Assembly (NCBI GenBank): GCA_037833965.1
Contig: AP031356.1
Span: 13,910,501 to 13,974,500 of the forward strand
Origin: Marchantia polymorpha subsp. ruderalis
Taxonomy: Eukaryota; Streptophyta; Marchantiopsida; Marchantiales; Marchantiaceae
DNA: 64,000 nucleotides
Direction: 5' to 3'
Part shown: positions 62,064-64,000 of the stretch, in pieces
Position numbering within the stretch: position 1 is the stretch's first letter
Layout of the letters: every line of letters begins with the position of its first letter
Position numbers and translations under genes: made by a program
The notes under the pieces: generated by a model
The model's input: only the letters and a program-made list of their open reading frames with translations
Databases searched by the model: none
Told to the model about the DNA's origin: nothing

Positions 62064-62471
62064 ATGCACTTACGCCATAAACCTGTGACAAGGGCAGTGA
62101 ATGAAGAGAAGATGAGAAGAAGAAGCCTTGGAAACCTCCAAATGCCCGGCATGCTCCACACTGAGTCCACAGTGTCTCATCCTGTTCAGTCCGATGGTTT
62201 GTTTATCCCCTCAGCATTTAAGATTAATCTAATGAGTAATCCTACTGGCCCCGTAATAGTGATCCGCAGCAGCTGTACGTGCCAAAATTGTATGTACTAT
62301 GTACGCATGAAGGAACTACAGGACGAGGTAGATTTATTATCCAGGTATGTGGCTTCTCACTTTAACTCCCCTGCCAAGCGGTATATATTTGCAGCCCAGG
62401 CCTCAGTAAATACAGTCGTAATGCTCTCCGCTTTCATTCTCCAGGCGCGACCAGCGTGCGTGCGCCCGTGA
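62064..62471 (+). CDS. Unrecognised 135-aa open frame with Cys motif
   Basis: Begins at a true ATG in the context TCAAGATGCAC and runs to TGA at 62471; the frame is open further upstream to 61995 without an ATG. The product is basic at the N-terminus, has a CTCQNC cysteine cluster in the middle followed by a short helix-like MKELQDEVDLLSR segment. A GT at 62345 (SR|GTATGTGG) could be a splice donor, so the real exon may end there. No family is recognised. It looks more protein-like than the other frames in this end of the window, but this is a judgement. Confidence 0.3.
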   Translation: MHLRHKPVTRAVNEEKMRRRSLGNLQMPGMLHTESTVSHPVQSDGLFIPSAFKINLMSNPTGPVIVIRSSCTCQNCMYYVRMKELQDEVDLLSRYVASHFNSPAKRYIFAAQASVNTVVMLSAFILQARPACVRP

Positions 62472-64000
62472 CTCGTCGCATAGTCGTTCGCTTCCCGTTT
62501 TTGGTGACTCGGGCAATTGTAATCTTCAGCGCTTCACGAAGTCGTAACTCCATATAATCTTGACACATTCCCCTATCGAAAGGAACAGATGGTGAACTGA
62601 AAATCCGGTACATCTTGGTTCGCCGTTTGTTGCCTTTTCCACCTTTTTATGCTTTCTTGAATCTTGTTGAACCATTTTTCGCGTTTCTAGGAAACTTAAC
62701 CCACCCCCATATCATTTTATTGTGGGCACCCGATAAGATTTTAAAAGAAGTCAACGCTTAGCGCATCGAGCTCGTCCGATTCAAAACCGACCCGAATCAA
62801 CAGTTCGGGTGCGGAACGTACGCCCGAGAGTAGCACTCGCAGATGAAGTTGACTGTAGAGAGCAGCACAAGCGCTGCATAACAACTCCCACCGAAGCTCC
62901 ACTGTCATCGTTGCAGCACTATCTCGAGAAAGAAACATCACAGAAAGGTGCATGAACAGCGCCTTCGCCCCGGGGCTCAAGGTCCCCGGCGTCAGAGGTT
63001 AGTTAGCGTTCGCCCCTCGACGAACAAGGCCTCGAAGAACGCACTTCCCGCAGCGATGGGGGACCATGCCCAAACGACGCCGTTTATCGTTTAGCGACCG
63101 CGTGGGCCTGACTGCGGCAGCGCAGTCAGCCTCGCATCAGCCCTCGAGCCTGCTGCTGCGGTCGCGATTCAAATCATGACCCGCAAGAGCGTGCGGACGC
63201 CTCTCGAGAGCGTCCTCGGTCGGCTTGCGGCCTCCGACTTTGAATGAAGGTCCATCATTTCTTTGACCTTCTGTAGCTCAGACTCAAGACATACTTAACG
63301 GACCGGTCGCGCTCGCGATGGGCGAGCGATTATTCTCGAGACTGCGCCTCACGGAACCGAAAGGCAATCGAGTATGGGCTGGTTTGAAATCGTCTCGCGA
63401 AGGCCACAACGCAGTTTGACATGACACCGTCACTATTATCGGACTGTGGTCCATGCACGCACACCTTTGTAATCTTCGTCACGTAAAGGGCTCCCGAATT
63501 AGAGGGCACAAAGCTTACTTAAGGCTAAGGCTCGTCTTCGCCCGACATGTGCAGCCCGCTAGGCGTGACAGCTCGGACCATCTTGTATGCTCGAGGATGA
63601 TGACGAAGATGATGATGATGAGGACGAGCTGCTGCAGCACGAAGCTTGGGATTGGGTCTGGGATTCCGGTTAACCACAGGAACTGTAACCAACAGCGGAC
63701 CCCTGTTCACCCATGGTTAGAGATGAGACAACGGACGGACAGGTTGACTAGCGCCCGCAATCAGCGAGGCGGAACATCACGCCTGACCGAAGCGGGATGA
63801 AGATCCGGCGGCATATGATGGATATTAACTCTCGCAGCGTGGGGGATGTGACCCTAGTTGAACCAACTGTTGCCCCGTCGACCCAGACCCAGAACTGACC
63901 CACGGATCGCGTCACGGACGCCCTAGAGAACGTGGTGAACGCAGCGGACCAACTACTGTCATGCAGACATCTTACGTGACCCAACTCCACCTCGCGGATC
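62472..64000. other. Right-end spacer, no supported gene
   Basis: Frames at 62741-62980 -, 63453-63800 + and 63525-63990 - overlap and lack motifs. A 9-bp hairpin (CTGACTGCG arms, GCAG loop) lies at 63108-63129 and GAT-type triplets at 63597-63625. An exon of a gene continuing past the window cannot be excluded. Confidence 0.4.

Noticed and set aside
63108..63129. Small hairpin as a terminator or tRNA arm
   Set aside because: Nine-base arms only, no U tract, and no tRNA-like neighbours.

Overview
The window reads as nuclear DNA of a land plant. The evidence is a plastid-targeted isoamylase-type starch debranching enzyme with 17 GT-AG introns, a RopGAP with the plant-only CRIB plus RhoGAP layout, a plant-type ARM-repeat membrane protein, small LEA/KIN-like stress proteins, and a eukaryotic tRNA-Ala without encoded CCA. 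A non-seed plant such as a bryophyte is my best guess from overall texture (AT-rich, TE-littered spacers, long GC-rich leaders full of trinucleotide repeats). No single feature proves that.

Layout. 1-5.4 kb: decayed transposon DNA, with a Ty1/copia gag relic, an LTR-like segment and a clean 351-bp non-autonomous DNA transposon with about 49-bp terminal inverted repeats and an 8-bp target duplication. 5.4-12.6 kb: the isoamylase gene (ISA3 type) on +, with 18 coding exons rebuilt at base resolution (845 aa). 15.8-16.5 kb: on -, a two-exon gene for a secreted six-cysteine knottin-like peptide (113 aa), convergent with ISA3. 17.5-25.4 kb: a strongly AT-rich block holding a decayed LINE reverse transcriptase and an isolated tRNA-Ala(CGC). 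26-28.9 kb: two paralogous two-exon LEA-like stress protein genes on -. 29-46.5 kb: mostly non-genic, with AT-rich DNA, a GC-rich island carrying a 29-bp perfect hairpin, a diverged tandem duplication, several short hairpins, two 26-nt G tracts and GC-rich sequence with no supported gene. 46.5-50.1 kb: a four-pass ARM-repeat protein on + (1008 aa when a short 5' exon is added). 52.86-55.89 kb: a RopGAP on - (five coding exons, 451 aa), convergent with the ARM gene. 56-64 kb: simple repeats, a 25-bp inverted repeat and a few open frames of uncertain status.

The genes do not form a pathway. ISA3 debranches transitory starch in plastids, RopGAP switches off ROP GTPases at the cell cortex, the LEA-like pair probably acts in dehydration tolerance, and the knottin is probably secreted for defence or signalling. 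The most novel-looking items are the knottin gene, the small TIR transposon and the set of near-perfect short hairpins spread over the window.
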